DNA of 64,000 nucleotides, taken from the NCBI RefSeq assembly GCF_003369915.1, contig NC_046676.1, positions 22,302,001-22,366,000 of the forward strand, written 5' to 3'. How positions within the stretch are numbered: the stretch's first letter is position 1; every line of letters begins with the position of its first letter. Of the stretch, positions 24,901-37,475 are shown one piece after another. The position numbers and the translations under genes are program-made. The notes below the pieces were generated by a model. The model did no database searches. It was given only the letters and a program-made list of their open reading frames with translations, and was not told where the DNA came from. The DNA is from Drosophila miranda (Eukaryota > Arthropoda > Insecta > Diptera > Drosophilidae).

Positions 24901-26041
24901 TAGGATACAACTGCCAGATGATGATGAGTCGTCGTCTGTTCGGGTATTATATGCCCAAAGAACAGATGGGGGGAACAGATGGGGAGAGCTCTGGGGAAAG
25001 AAAGTACAAAAAATGTCTTCCTGGCCTTGAAATATTGTGAAAATAGGAACCAAAATGCAGTTACAGGTGATGCTCTTTTCCAAAGTTCTCTCATCGGCGC
25101 TCTCCCGTTCTGTGTTCTGCGAGTGCTGCCCCTGGAAAGTCCCCTCTCGTTCGCATGCCGCTTCCCCGCCACTGTCAAGCTTTTTTTTTTTTGTTCAAGG
25201 GCTTTTGCTAATGCAGTCGCGCTGCGTTCCCTCTCTTTCTAAGCTGGCTTTGAGCTCGAGGCCCAGCTTAAAGCTCACTTAGCGTTCGTTATTTCTCTCT
25301 TTCTCGCTGCAGGCTTTTTTTTTTTTGGTATTACACACAAAACACAATGCTACTCATTTGAATATATGTATATCAATTATGGTTATGCATAAAGAAACTC
25401 CTTTAAAATTAACAAAAATTACTTAAAAAAAGCGACAGAGAGAGAGAGAGGGGGAGAGAGAAAAAACGAAGCCTAATTCAGTTATCAAAATATACACCAC
25501 AAAAAAAAAAAAAGACAAATATGAAAACTCGAGTTACTTTCACCGCTGCCTGGCAACCCACAAAATATCATGATTAATCAGCAACAAAAACAAATGATAT
25601 GAGAAAAATTCAGGAAAAACCACAAAAAAAACGACGGAGAAGAAGGAAAAGCTAAAGAAAGAACAAACAATGTTGCAGTTATGGCTCAATAAGCCAACAA
25701 AAGGCGAACCTCCTCCGACCTCGTGCCTCGAGCCGATGATAAAGCATTTTTCAGCCTCTTTCTGGATTTTCGAACGAAAAGCCGCAAACAACAACACGAA
25801 TGGACTTGCATGATGAAGAGAGAAAAAGAAAAAGAAGAAGAAGAAAATATAATGCTAACCACAATGAAAATTGAAAAACATTTATTAGAAGACGGTCACA
25901 GGGGGTGGAGGGGGGCGGCGCACGCACATGCAAAGGAGTAGCACGTTCCGAAAGCCAAAGCTTTTAATACCCAACATTTTTGGACTTGTATTTCCAGAGA
26001 TATGTATATTCCAGACCTCACTGGATCGTAATGAACCATAA

Positions 26042-26058
26042 TACCCTCTGCTAGGGTA
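26042..26058. repeat. TACCCT/AGGGTA inverted repeat
   Basis: A perfect 6-bp stem with a 5-base loop. It resembles the ends seen at 8508 and 33183, possibly a degenerate dispersed element. Confidence 0.45.
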
Positions 26059-26420
26059 CCTTGAGGAGTCTGAGCCTCAACCCAGGCCTCGATTACATAA
26101 GTCTGAGGGTTTAGCCAGGGGCTCCGGGGTACAGGGGAACAGGGGAACAGGAACCGGCGACTGTGAGGCTACTGGCCGGGGGAATTATTTATGAGGGTTA
26201 ATAATCGAATCGAACGATTGTTCAGACAAGATAAAGTCCACGGACCTCTCTCGCACTCCCCTCTCTCTGTCTCTCTTTCGTCTGCGTTGTGTGCGTTATC
26301 TTTGACTCAGCAGAAATCATTTCTCTTCTCGCTCTCCCACTCCCACTTCCACTTCCACTCTGTGCCCCGCTCTTATGCTGTCTTTTTATGCAAGCGAATG
26401 CGGGTGCCTCTCAATGCAGC

Positions 26421-26446
26421 GCTCTCTCTCTCTCTCTCTCTCTCTC
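26421..26446. repeat. (CT)n microsatellite
   Basis: Thirteen CT units. Confidence 0.95.
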
Positions 26447-29400
26447 CTTGTCACTCATTCTGCTGTTTGCCATTTGGCAGCTATCTCTCTCTATTTTTTA
26501 TAATTTATTCACAAATTTCATCTATTATGGGGATTCTTTACATTTTTTTTCTGTTTTTTCGGGTGCGTGGGTGCGAAATTAATAAATTATAAAAAGATAA
26601 TCAATCATGGAATGCGCTTTTGTGTGTGCTTCGAGCTTGGGGCATGGATCACCCACGTTGACGGAAGATTTATGTATGGGCAAAAAATGTTTGGAGACAA
26701 ACGTGGAAATTAATGATGAAGGTCTCTATGGGAATGGGGAATGGGAACTGATCGTCCATAGATCTATTTTATATGGAAGAGCTACTTATAAGGCATTTTT
26801 TATTGGTATTGTAGGGAAAGAAGTCTTATATCGCAAAAGGACTCGTAGACCCTCTCGAATCCATTCATTACCAATTCTAATCAAAAATCAATTCCAACAC
26901 ACAAATTCCACTTTACTTGGGCAACTCTTAAGTTCAGCTGGCCAAAAGCAAAAGGCCAGAAAGACAGACAGACAAGAGCGATAGAAAAGCAACGGCAGCT
27001 GGTCAATTACAAAAGAATTACCCGCCGCCACAGAGCCAGAGTTTTGCATTGGCATTTTCCTGGGGTTTTTGTCAATTGCAATAAAAATAATCAACATGCA
27101 TCGCCGGGTCTCTGGGACCTGGGACCTGGGACCTGGTCTCTGGTCTCCAGTCAAAGATGGAGCTGGAGTCGGAGTCGGAGTTGGGGATTTACGACCCGCA
27201 TGGGCAACACGTTCAGCGCTGAATAAACTGCAAAATGCAACTGCATTTCGTTGCCATTAACATAATAATGCTGCTGCTGCTGCGGCTAACCCCCTGTTTG
27301 CCTCCCTCTCCCTCTCCCTCTCCTCGTCCATCTGCATCTCCATCTCTCCGTTTATTTGCATTGCACAATTTGAAGCCAAAGTAAATAATCAACTCGCACT
27401 AATCTAAAGCCAAACTGCATTTAGCAGAATGTTTTCTCTCCGTCTCCATCTACGTCTCCGTTTGAGCCATTTGGTCAGTCCATTTTGTGGTTACAGCCAA
27501 GAAAAAACGAGAAAGAGTGCAAACCGAAGTCACAGATACCCTAGAAGAGGAAAGCAGACAAATTTGTTTTGGGGGGGACTCTTCCCATAGCCACAATTTG
27601 ATAATAAACTCCAACATCAAGTCTTCTATCCTTAAAACAAATAGCTTTTAGCTTGGCCCAAGACCTACCTCTAACCAACATTGGTGTACAGATATCCTCC
27701 TTGAGAGAAAAACGAGGACTCTGTGGACTTTGCTTGAACGCACTTTGGACCCCAGTTTTCGCATTTGGTTTCGGTTTCGGTTTCTGTTCCCTCTGTCCGG
27801 TAGCGCCTTACTCTGGATAGATGCCGGCACTCCTGGACGGACGCTCTGTTTGGACGTGAGCTGTATGCAAATTGCATAATCATCGCTTGATGGCTGGCGG
27901 CTTGGGGCATACGAGTAGGGATTACTGAGCACTGAGTAGAGGTACTCTCTGCATCATAAAAATGCAGTTAACTTTGATGGAAGGTTCTCAGTTTCTTTGA
28001 ATCTGACTAGTCGGTGGGATGGGCGTTGAATAGATCATTTTGATGGTTAAAGGAAATAGCCGATTGTTTCCATCGAATAAGGATGGGTTTGATGGTCTAA
28101 AGAATGTGTAAAAATCACTTGGGAATGGATACCCTCGGGTTTCTAATATGATTTTGATCCCATCATATTCCTAATGATCTAAACTTTAGTTTTCGACAAA
28201 TCTCATTCAGATCTGTTCAGTTTCCAGGGAAAACTTCGCTTCAGCAACCTTGTCGAAGCGTCATCTTGTTATTTATCTCTCATTTGGGATCAGTAACCCA
28301 AGACGGGGTCTCTGGGTCTCCAAAAACCCAAAACCCCAGCTCCACCTCAATTATGCAAATTCAAGAGACTCCAAACAAATTTGTTCGCCTGTCGTCATCT
28401 TTTCGAGTGTCTGTTGTTTAATGATTTCACATTGGTCAACTCGGGCCATAACTTTATAAATATCTAAATATCTAAGGAGACGGACCACATGTCATGCATT
28501 GCCAGGGCGATGGTTTATCTACAAGATATAAATTAGTCGGGCGACAGGTGTAGGCATCTGTGAAGCTTGTTGGGCAAGATTCGTGGGAGCTGGGGGATAA
28601 AACTCGATACAGAAGGAGGGGGAGAACAAATTTGTTTGGTTTTTAATGCACAATGACAGGCGGAAGATGGACAGACAGACATCCAAAACCTGATGATGAG
28701 GATGATGATGGTCCCCAATTCGTTGTGTGTTGTGTTTCGTTGATAAGTCACGTCTCTCATGTCGTCGTTTATTTGTCACCTAATTGGAGTGGGCGCAGAT
28801 ACGAACCAGCTATCCCCCATTCCCCCCGCATCCCATAGATAGATAGATACATATATTCGGACATTAGTTTGGCCAATTAAATCCGACTTGAACTTATTTA
28901 AAACTATTATCCGAGCGTGGCAGCAGCTCAAAGCGAAACCGCAGCGCAGCGCAGCGAACATGCCCCATAATCAGTTCAAACAAATCAACTTTCCCAAACG
29001 GACGAAACGAAACCGCCGAAACCACCGCCGTTCGGTGCAAACCGCCAAAATGCAACCACTTGGCCAGGGATCACAGCTAAATATCCACCGCAAATGCAGG
29101 AAAACCATCGTCATAGAAGGGGGGGGGCTGGGGACGTGGCTCTCTGGAGATACAGGTGTGTGTGTGTGGATTCGAATGGCTCGCTGGGGGCTTGGCCCCC
29201 AGTCTAAGCGCCCAAAGATGTTGATGGCGGCTATATGCGATTGAAACTGGCTAATTTTTAACATTAAAAGGAGACCTCCAACCGAAGAGACTGGATTGTG
29301 TGTGAGAACTCATTCGAAATGGTTTATAAAATATGATATCTCTGCAGGACTGTGCACTGCTCTCGGATGGACTTTCGAGAAGGAAATGTCTATGAAAACT

Positions 29401-30329
29401 AAGCATTTTCACCGTTCTTTGGTATCTTTAGATATTCCTTCAATGGTGATTAATCGATTCTCACTGGCAAAGAAAGGAATTAAGTCGGTAATCTACGAGT
29501 TTCTGTCTTTTCCAGCACGTATTATATGTAATTCCTCAATCTTCATGGGCCTCTTCGAAGATCTTCCAGACAAACGACAGCTGTTGTGCCCAAATTTACC
29601 CGGAAAGTGCTACGACAGCTCTCACACCTTTGACACTTTTCTTTAGCGCCCAAACGGAAGTGCTTTGGGGCAAAAGTACTTGCTCAACCTTACTTGACTC
29701 CATTTACTAATGCAGTTCACATTTCATTCACACTACGTGGGGATCCCCCCACCCCGCCACACACACTTACTCCGTGAAAAGAGAGGGAGAGGGTGAGGGG
29801 AGAGAGCTGTGTCAGCTGTGTGCGATCTAGCAGTTGGACAAACATTGCACCAGAGACACCGCCCCGGACAAAAGACGATGCAGAGAGTAAGAGTAAGGAG
29901 GAGGAGGAAGTGGAACACGCTCTTCGGAGATCGCTCGGATGAGTGTCTAAAGCGCAACGTGCGACAGTCGCCTGTCATCCCTCTCGCTCTCTCGCTCTCT
30001 TGCTTACACTCTCACTTGACATGTTTAGTCGCCTGTCACTTGTGTTCGTTGCTGTACTTCTTAACCCCTGGCTGTCATGGACATGCGTAGGTGGAATGGA
30101 TGCACATCCATCCACATGTGAGCTAATCTCTAAGTGGAAATCTTTTTTCCACTTTCCCCCCTCAGGTTTTCTGTTGAAAATATTAAAAAGCAATTTCAAT
30201 TCCTCTGGCATTGTTTAGGTTTTTAATTAGCCTCACTTTTTCTCCCTCTCTCTCTCTCTCTGGCTCGCTCTTCCTCTACTTTTATCTCCAGTCCGCCCCA
30301 CTTGAGTGTCCACTTGAGGTAACCTCTTG

Positions 30330-30331
<2 letters not shown>

Positions 30332-30365
<34 letters not shown>
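30332..30365. repeat. (AG)n microsatellite
   Basis: Seventeen AG units, the longest perfect dinucleotide tract noticed in the window. Confidence 0.95.
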
Positions 30366-30366
<1 letters not shown>

Positions 30367-31460
30367 AGCTCCTCCCCCCTTTTTGCTTTCGCTTTATTTG
30401 TAAATATTTGCCGTAGTTTTTCCCTACAGAACTTGACGCACGTACAGTCACGCCCCAGCCACTAATTACTCTACACTTGAACTAGATTTGTCCCCTTCCA
30501 CCCCCCCCACCCACCACTAGTGGAGAGCAGAGCCGAGCAGCGCTGAGGAATGCTGGAGGATGGATGACAGCTTTGGGTTAAGAGCAGGACCTTGCCTTAG
30601 TTTTCATTCGGAATGCAATCAAAAGACGATAGGAAGATGCGTAACAAAGAGTTAATTAGAGCCATAGAAAGTGCAGCTACAATTACGGAGGAGGGGCGGA
30701 GGGCGGAGGGCGCGAGAAAGGTATTTCAATTACCTTGAAGAATGAATGGATCAGATATTCATTTCGATGAATGGCGAATGCATTTGGCATTTACCCTTTT
30801 AAGAACCCATTTTCAAAGGCATGCAGTGAATGCGTTTTCCTTACTCCCCCTCCTTACTACCCCTCTATGTGCCGCCAGTCGGTTGATTGCCTTGGGGGCC
30901 CCCACTTGAAACTGTTTCAATATTGTTGGGTTCGATTTGAGTTCCACTTTAAATAGACACACGTTCCCGCACGAAAACACGAAAGAAACAAACAAACACA
31001 ACATCGAGAATTACTGTTAACAAACGGCCACAAAAACAACAAAAAAACGAAAGACGAAAGACTGTGACGCGTCAATATTTGTACATGCATTGCATTTTCA
31101 CGCCGCATAATTAGACAACGAAATAACACCAGCAACAACCAACAATCAACAATCAACAATCGGGCCTAAAACACAACCGCCGCCACCGTCGCCGCCAACT
31201 TTAATTTAAATTCAATGCAGACAACCACAACAACAACAACAATTTCAAAGGCAACTACTACAGAAACTCCATAATTAGATGCCAAAATACCTTTATAGTA
31301 AATTTATGCTAATTTTCGAGGCGTTTCGAGGGCTAGAACATTGGACCTGCCTGGCATTCTCAAAGTGCATCTGTGACCCATTTGAAATTGACCATAAAGG
31401 GGCAAAGGGAAACGACTGTCAAACAGTTTGACACCTTCAGAGGTTTAGATACAAGAACAG

Positions 31461-31503
31461 AATACACGAAGAATACACGAAGAATACACGAAGAATACAC
31501 GAG
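31461..31503 (+). repeat. 11-bp minisatellite
   Basis: Nearly four tandem copies of AATACACGAAG. Confidence 0.9.
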
Positions 31504-33182
31504 CATTGATGGATGTCCATCCAGGCCACGATCTGTGAGCCTAAACCAAGAATAACCATAATCTAAACCATAATCGCATGCCTATAGGAATCCCCACTCA
31601 TGAGAATTCCTAGGGTATAATCTCCCATAACAATTCCAATCCCGACATATGCGTATCACAGCTTTTTCTCGGGTCTCGAGTGTAGCCCTCCACTCACCTT
31701 TTTTCAGGACAAATAATTGCCATAAATATATGTATGGGTATTTCGTGCTGCTGACTCTTTGTTTAAATTCTCTAGAGTTTCAATTAATTCTGAATTAGGT
31801 TTTCATTTGATTTCAGTCGATGGGACTTTTGTATGAGCGTGTGATTGATTTAAATTAATTGAAAATTCCTTGAATTTTCACGCTGACACACACAGTGTTA
31901 GGGGGAAGCCCACTGCTGCCTTCACTTATTGAATTCTTTAGCACTTTGGTCACACTTTTCGCACTGCTTTCGGGAAATTCCTTGAGCAAAAAAAAGATAG
32001 ACGACAGTCGTAACGGTTATCAATCAAAGCAATTAGAGGGCCCGTGACGGAATCACGCACAAACGCGCTAACAGCATGCGGTTTCTTTGTCCTGGCAATG
32101 CCCCTCGTTTATGGTTTCCTCTGGCAAGGCTTCACAGTTTTATTTTTGTATGTTCTTTGGGTTTCTTAGCACTTTCTAATTATTTTTTATGCGGCAAACT
32201 TTTCTCCTTTTAAAGGCCTTTTCAATGGGAACTTTTACGTAAATTGTCAAAAAAAATGCAGCGGAAAAACGCGAGCTTTGAGAGATATACCGCACGCTAC
32301 GAGAGTATCTTTGAAACTGACGGATGCGGACACTGCCGAACGATCCAATGCCCCCATGCCCCATGTTGCCACGGTCTTACATAGTTGTACTGTATACAAA
32401 AACACCCTGCGATATGCCCGATGCCACATGCGAGTGCTCGCTCGGTTTTCGCTTCGGCTTGCCTTCGGTTTATTGCGACGGCTGGCTCTCGTGCGAGTTG
32501 GTGCGAAAATCGCATGCGAGAAGCACTGTCGTGCGGGAGAGAGAGAGAGTTGTCCAGAGAGCAGAGAGCGTAGAAAGCCGGTTCCTGGTGTATGGGAATT
32601 TTCCCAAAAACTGTGGGAGTTTCGGTTATTTATGAGAAATATTTTAAATGTTTTTAAAATCGAAATTTACAGCATTATTTTGCGATTTTCTCCATATTTT
32701 TTCTGTATTAAATACAATTTATACAGATTTTATTCCAGTTGTTATATATCCTTAAGACTTGCGATAAATATCCGACGCTCTGGCGACGCTCGGCAACTCT
32801 CAATCTGCCTCTCTGCGTATTGCTCTCCCTCTCTCTCTCTCTCTCTGTGTTGGTGCTCTCGCCAACAGCTGTTTTTTGTTTATTTCGAATAAAGTCTCTC
32901 GCGCTGTTGTCCGTGATGTGCCTGTGTGTGTGTGTGCGTCTGATAAGCACGTGTATTTTTCCCCCCCACACAAAAGAGAATTTTATGCGGCCACAGGTAG
33001 CGGCTATTTTAATGCCAAAATAAACGGAATGTTAACAGAGCAAATTTTGAAGAGGTTTCCCCTCTTCTCGAGTGCAATATGTAAAGTTTTCCGTTTCCAC
33101 CTGAGATATAATTTTCCCAACGAACCAACTAATTGGCAGAGCCAGACCATCCAATTAGCCCAACAAGAAGTTCCCCTTTTGC

Positions 33183-33230
33183 AATACCCTGTAAAAGTAG
33201 GGTGTATTGTATTCGAGCAGAAGGTGGGAA
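33183..33230. repeat. Possible dispersed-repeat remnant
   Basis: AATACCCT and AGGGTGTATT form an imperfect inverted repeat, followed by TTCGAGCAGAAGGTGG. The arrangement resembles the start of a short element often found in Drosophila introns. Assigned by pattern only. Confidence 0.4.
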
Positions 33231-35056
33231 CACATTTAAGAACCGCAAACTAGAACCAACAGATAATATATTCTTATAAAATAGTAAACAAAAACCTGCT
33301 AAAATTCCCTATTGATGTGTTTGAGGTTCAGTTGGTGTATCTTTTAATTGTTTATAGCTGGTTGCCACGCCCCGTTGACCAAATCAAATGGCACGCAGAA
33401 TTGCTGAAATCCACCGCGCAATCAATTAAAAATATTTCCAAATTCATACGAAATAGCAGGCGCCACTGGGAGAAACATTAGAATCTATCAAGAGGGTGTG
33501 GCGGTACGGGGGGCGGGGGGATGTCTGTTTCTGCTCTCTGGAAAAATCAGCAAATGTGTCACCAAAAGAACGAGCAAAAAACTGCACGGGAATTCTGCTT
33601 GATGTAGAAAGAAACGCATTAATTTGGCTCGTTATGATTATTGCGCCACGCCAGGCCACGCCTCTGTGCAGACCCATGCCCCTGGACCCGGCGGAGAGCC
33701 AGTGGAAGCCACGGCTCCAAGTGGAGCATATGGAAATGCCTTGAGTAATATGTCTGGAGTGTGGTGCACAGACCAAACTCTGACCCCGCAGCCGTCTGTC
33801 CCCTGTACTGCTCCCCGGCACCGTCCCCCGCTCCCCGGCCACGAGAGGCCACCGCCAAAGGCGCACGTTAAGCGAATCGTGCACACGCCCCATGACGATG
33901 ATTAATTACCTTTTTGGATGCCTTCTGCCTTGTTGTTGGATGTATCTTTGTATCTGGTATCTTGTGCACATTTCACTTATGCACGCCTCACGCTTTGGTG
34001 GATCGCTGGCGAGTCTGAGACGGCGACAGAGAGGGCGGGAGAACCCGCTTTCGGGGGTTCGTTTGTCGCTGATGAAGTTGTATTATTTATCGTAAAATGA
34101 TTTCTGTTTTCGCACTCTCTGCTGTAAAAAAAGAGGCAGAATAACCAGAAGATGATGAAAGGAACGAGAGAATGGAGAAGAACATTATCGAAAACTACAT
34201 ATGTTGCTACCCACAAATTCGATTCCCATATAACATCCATATAACTTCATGGAATAATTGGGACCCAACCATAACTCTGCTCTTCATTATCGTCCATAGA
34301 ATCTATAATCTATTGGCAGTTTCATTTGGGACACACATATGTTGCCTGGAAACTCAGTGAAAAAAACACATATCAAGTGTCCCAGCGTAACCCTCTCGTC
34401 GATGGTTCGGGGAGGGGGGGAGGACTACATTTCACAGAAATTCGAGACCGCGCAAACAGTCAATGAACCAAAACAGAAAGAAAACAAAAGGGGGCCACCA
34501 CAAAGAAAAAAAAAAACAAATACTAAAACAAAAGCCGATAGAGAGAGAGAGACGAAAGGGAAAGAAAAATATAAAATGTACAACAATTTGACATCTGTTT
34601 CAACAAAATTCGTGGCCCAAGGAAGGAACAACCCGGGCAAGGAGTAAGCAAAAGGATGTCACGTAGATTGACTTGTTCAACAGCAGACAAAAGGAGCTCC
34701 AAGTTTTTGGACAGAAGGAAGGACTCCTCCGGAGAGCCCCTCCTCAAGAGTTACTCCACAATTCGTGTGACAAATGCCAAGGGTTAATGATATCTTTTTC
34801 TTTTCTCAGTTCTGTTCGGTTCGGTGCCATTGGAAATGGAGTTGGAGTTGTGTTAATTATCTGCTCGCTCTCTTCCACTAGAGAACGGGAGTTTTAACGC
34901 TTCATTAGAGACCAGCAAGAGACGACTGATTGAAGAACAGCCGCAGACGAGGGGTGAAAGCGATACACAGCAGATCGCTAGAGCGGTAGCGGAGTGAGAG
35001 GGGAGTTTTAAACACATTTAGTCAAAAATTTGTAGAGAAGGAAAATATCAAATTAC

Positions 35057-35075
35057 AAAAAAAAAAAAAAAAAAA
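35057..35075. repeat. A19 homopolymer
   Basis: Uninterrupted A run in non-coding DNA, with no poly(A) signal just upstream. Confidence 0.9.
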
Positions 35076-36268
35076 CGGGAGTTGCCTTCTAGCCTTCGAG
35101 GGCATGGATATTCTAGAGCAAGAGGTATCGAAAGAGCACAGGCACATTAGGCATTCAATTAGTCAGAGTTTGAACAGGGATCTCAGAGATACTCGTATGA
35201 AGGAGGCTTATAGGTCAGGTCTTCGTTTCTCTCTCGTTATTCCCAGAAATCCTTTCCTTCATTAAGTATATTGAAGTAATTACTATATTCCAGCCGAAGA
35301 GCTCCAAGGAAAGACCATTAATATGTATTTTAGGCATGCAACAATTTTGAATAATGATTTTTCAACATGTATACCCCACTAATTGTCAGACCACAGCTTG
35401 GCTGCCCTTAATATGCACTTACAAAATTATGAGAAATTATTCATTTATATTAATTTACTCGGAGAGGAGAAAAAGATAACGCAAAGGCAGCCCCAAGGTT
35501 CGGCTTTGGCATGTGGAAAATGATTGATGGATGGATGGATGGGATCTCTCTCTCGAGTGAGTCACACGCATGAGAGTGACTCATACTAAATAATCGGAAA
35601 TGGTATTGGAATCCCAATCGGAATCGGAATCAGAATCAGAATTCGGGTCGTAAAAAGTACAATTGACAGGAAGCAGGCAGACAGACAAGCTGTACGGCGT
35701 TGGGCATTCATGTTCTTCTTGTTTCTAGTTTTATAGCTTTCAAAACAATAGTCTCAAAGTAGCGCCACATAAACCATAAAAATGCACAATCTACGGCCAC
35801 TTGACACGCATTAAACCACAAAAAGTGCCGACGGCGGCCGCCTCTAAACAATTTTTTTAATGGTCCATATTTTTTTTTTTTTTTTTTGAATATTTAAAGA
35901 GATCGCTTGAAACAGCTGTCACTGGCCCGTCCAGTCGATCATCGGTTATCATTTGTCCAGATAACACGCACAGGAGCAAAAGCCCCCCTCCCCCCTCTCT
36001 CTATAGAGTTAAACCGAAACCGAAATCGAAACTCGACGAAAACTGGCTCTCTGTAAAGTGTGGGACACAAGAAAAAAACCAAAAAAAATAGTGAAAAAAA
36101 GTTTGTTCAACCAAAAAAAAAACCTCGAATGAATGTTGCAGGTCATGTTTCGACCAAGGGATACCCGTTGAACAGATTTACTTATGGGTGAAAAAAGTGC
36201 CCCACTTATAAGAAATACAGAAAATGATCAGGCCTCATAATATCCACAGAAAGAACTCCCCCCAAAAA

Positions 36269-36287
36269 GGGGGGGGGGGGGGGGGGG
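36269..36287. repeat. G19 homopolymer
   Basis: Uninterrupted G run. Confidence 0.85.
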
Positions 36288-37475
36288 AAACTGATATCTT
36301 TCAAATTGTGTATGCCACAAAAAGCAGAAGATCACCTCTATAAAAACTGCATAAAACGAGGGCAAACACACCGAGAGGAAACAGTGTGACTAACGCCTGA
36401 AACATTGTCAAAATCACGTGCCTGAAGGAGCACTTTTTTTGCCGCCGTGTGTTGGAGTTGTAAATTTATTCGTCATATTCCATTCCAGCGGCGTTTCGCT
36501 ACCATTCGACGAGGGATATTATCAACTTTTTCATGAACTTTGATGGACAAATGGCAGGCAATAAAAGGAAAGAGTATTCACTGGGTAATGTTTCATTTCG
36601 TTGGCGTACTCGTTGGCGACACATGAAATTATTGTATGATATTTCCTGCTAGTCCAACTCCTGTGCAGCAAAAAAATGTCACATTTCGGGACATGCACGT
36701 TCATCCATCCATCCATCCCGTCCCATCCGTTCAACCCGTTTCCATCATCAGCATTCAGTCCTGTCGTTGGTGCACAATGGATGCCTCATGATTAAAGGAT
36801 GTTTATTAAATATTCATGTAAATGTCAATTTAAAGCTACTGTTATGGAACTCTACGTTGCCCCACGCCCCTCTCTGCCCCCACTCCACTCGCATGTGCCG
36901 CCCACTATCTCCCCGCCCCCTTTTGATTGGGGCAGACCAGTGGCGGCGTTTTTTCCTGTTGTATGCTTATTGATACAGCGCGTGGATTCCCCAATTGAAA
37001 GGTTTCCCCTTGCCCCTGCCACCCTTTGAACTCTGCCGCCCTTAGTGCGTGACGGGCGACAGGAACGAGGGTTGAATGGGGGGCTTTGGGGGGTTGCGGA
37101 ACAATAGATTTATTGCAAACAATACATGAAATGCATTCAAATGGAATGAAATGCGAGTTTTGTTTGGTATTTGATATTCTTTGTGTCTTTGGAAATTTGC
37201 ATTTATAGAGGGGGGGCCCCCCTCTGCAGGGTTAAAGTTTATTTCTATGAATTTAATAACATATCACGATAAAATTCAACAAAATTCTACAACACTTGAA
37301 GGAGAGTAAAAATACCAGAAACGTTTTGCAACACTGATGCTTTTGAAAAGTATGGCAGCTTTCTCCTGCCATTTGACGTCAAAGTGTACAATTATTTTCG
37401 TGCCGGCAAGCCGACAAAATCAAAGTCCAGAAATAAATTTTTTAATCCAAAAAACAAAAAACGGAACAAAACGCA

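Larger units (their letters stand above)
21731..31400. other. Non-coding stretch, no gene seen
   Basis: Low-complexity and AT-rich DNA. It holds G runs near 21979 and 23903, AG/CT repeats near 22255, 26421 and 30332, homeodomain-type AT-rich sequence near 22050-22150 and a TACCCT/AGGGTA inverted repeat at 26042-26058. Open frames near 26607, 28888 and 29296 (116-125 codons) have no recognisable homology and poor codon composition. Confidence 0.5.
31401..37475. other. Non-coding stretch upstream of the HSF-like gene
   Basis: No supported gene. A minisatellite lies at 31461-31503, an A19 run at 35057-35075 and a G19 run at 36269-36287. A 204-codon open frame at 32278-32892 lacks an ATG at its start and runs into low-complexity sequence. 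The last 150 bases before 37476 are AT-rich and presumably hold the promoter and 5'UTR of the HSF-like gene, but no clear TATA box was seen. Confidence 0.5.

Noticed and set aside
26607..26984. 125-codon ATG-started open frame
   Set aside because: Codon use is AT-rich and unlike the four real genes, and no domain is visible. A lineage-specific gene cannot be fully excluded.
28888..29646. Two adjacent 116-118-codon open frames
   Set aside because: No homology, one starts without ATG, and their composition matches the surrounding non-coding DNA.
32278..32892. Open frame of 204 codons
   Set aside because: The frame does not begin with ATG and passes through a CT repeat and AT-rich sequence giving Phe/Ile/Tyr runs.
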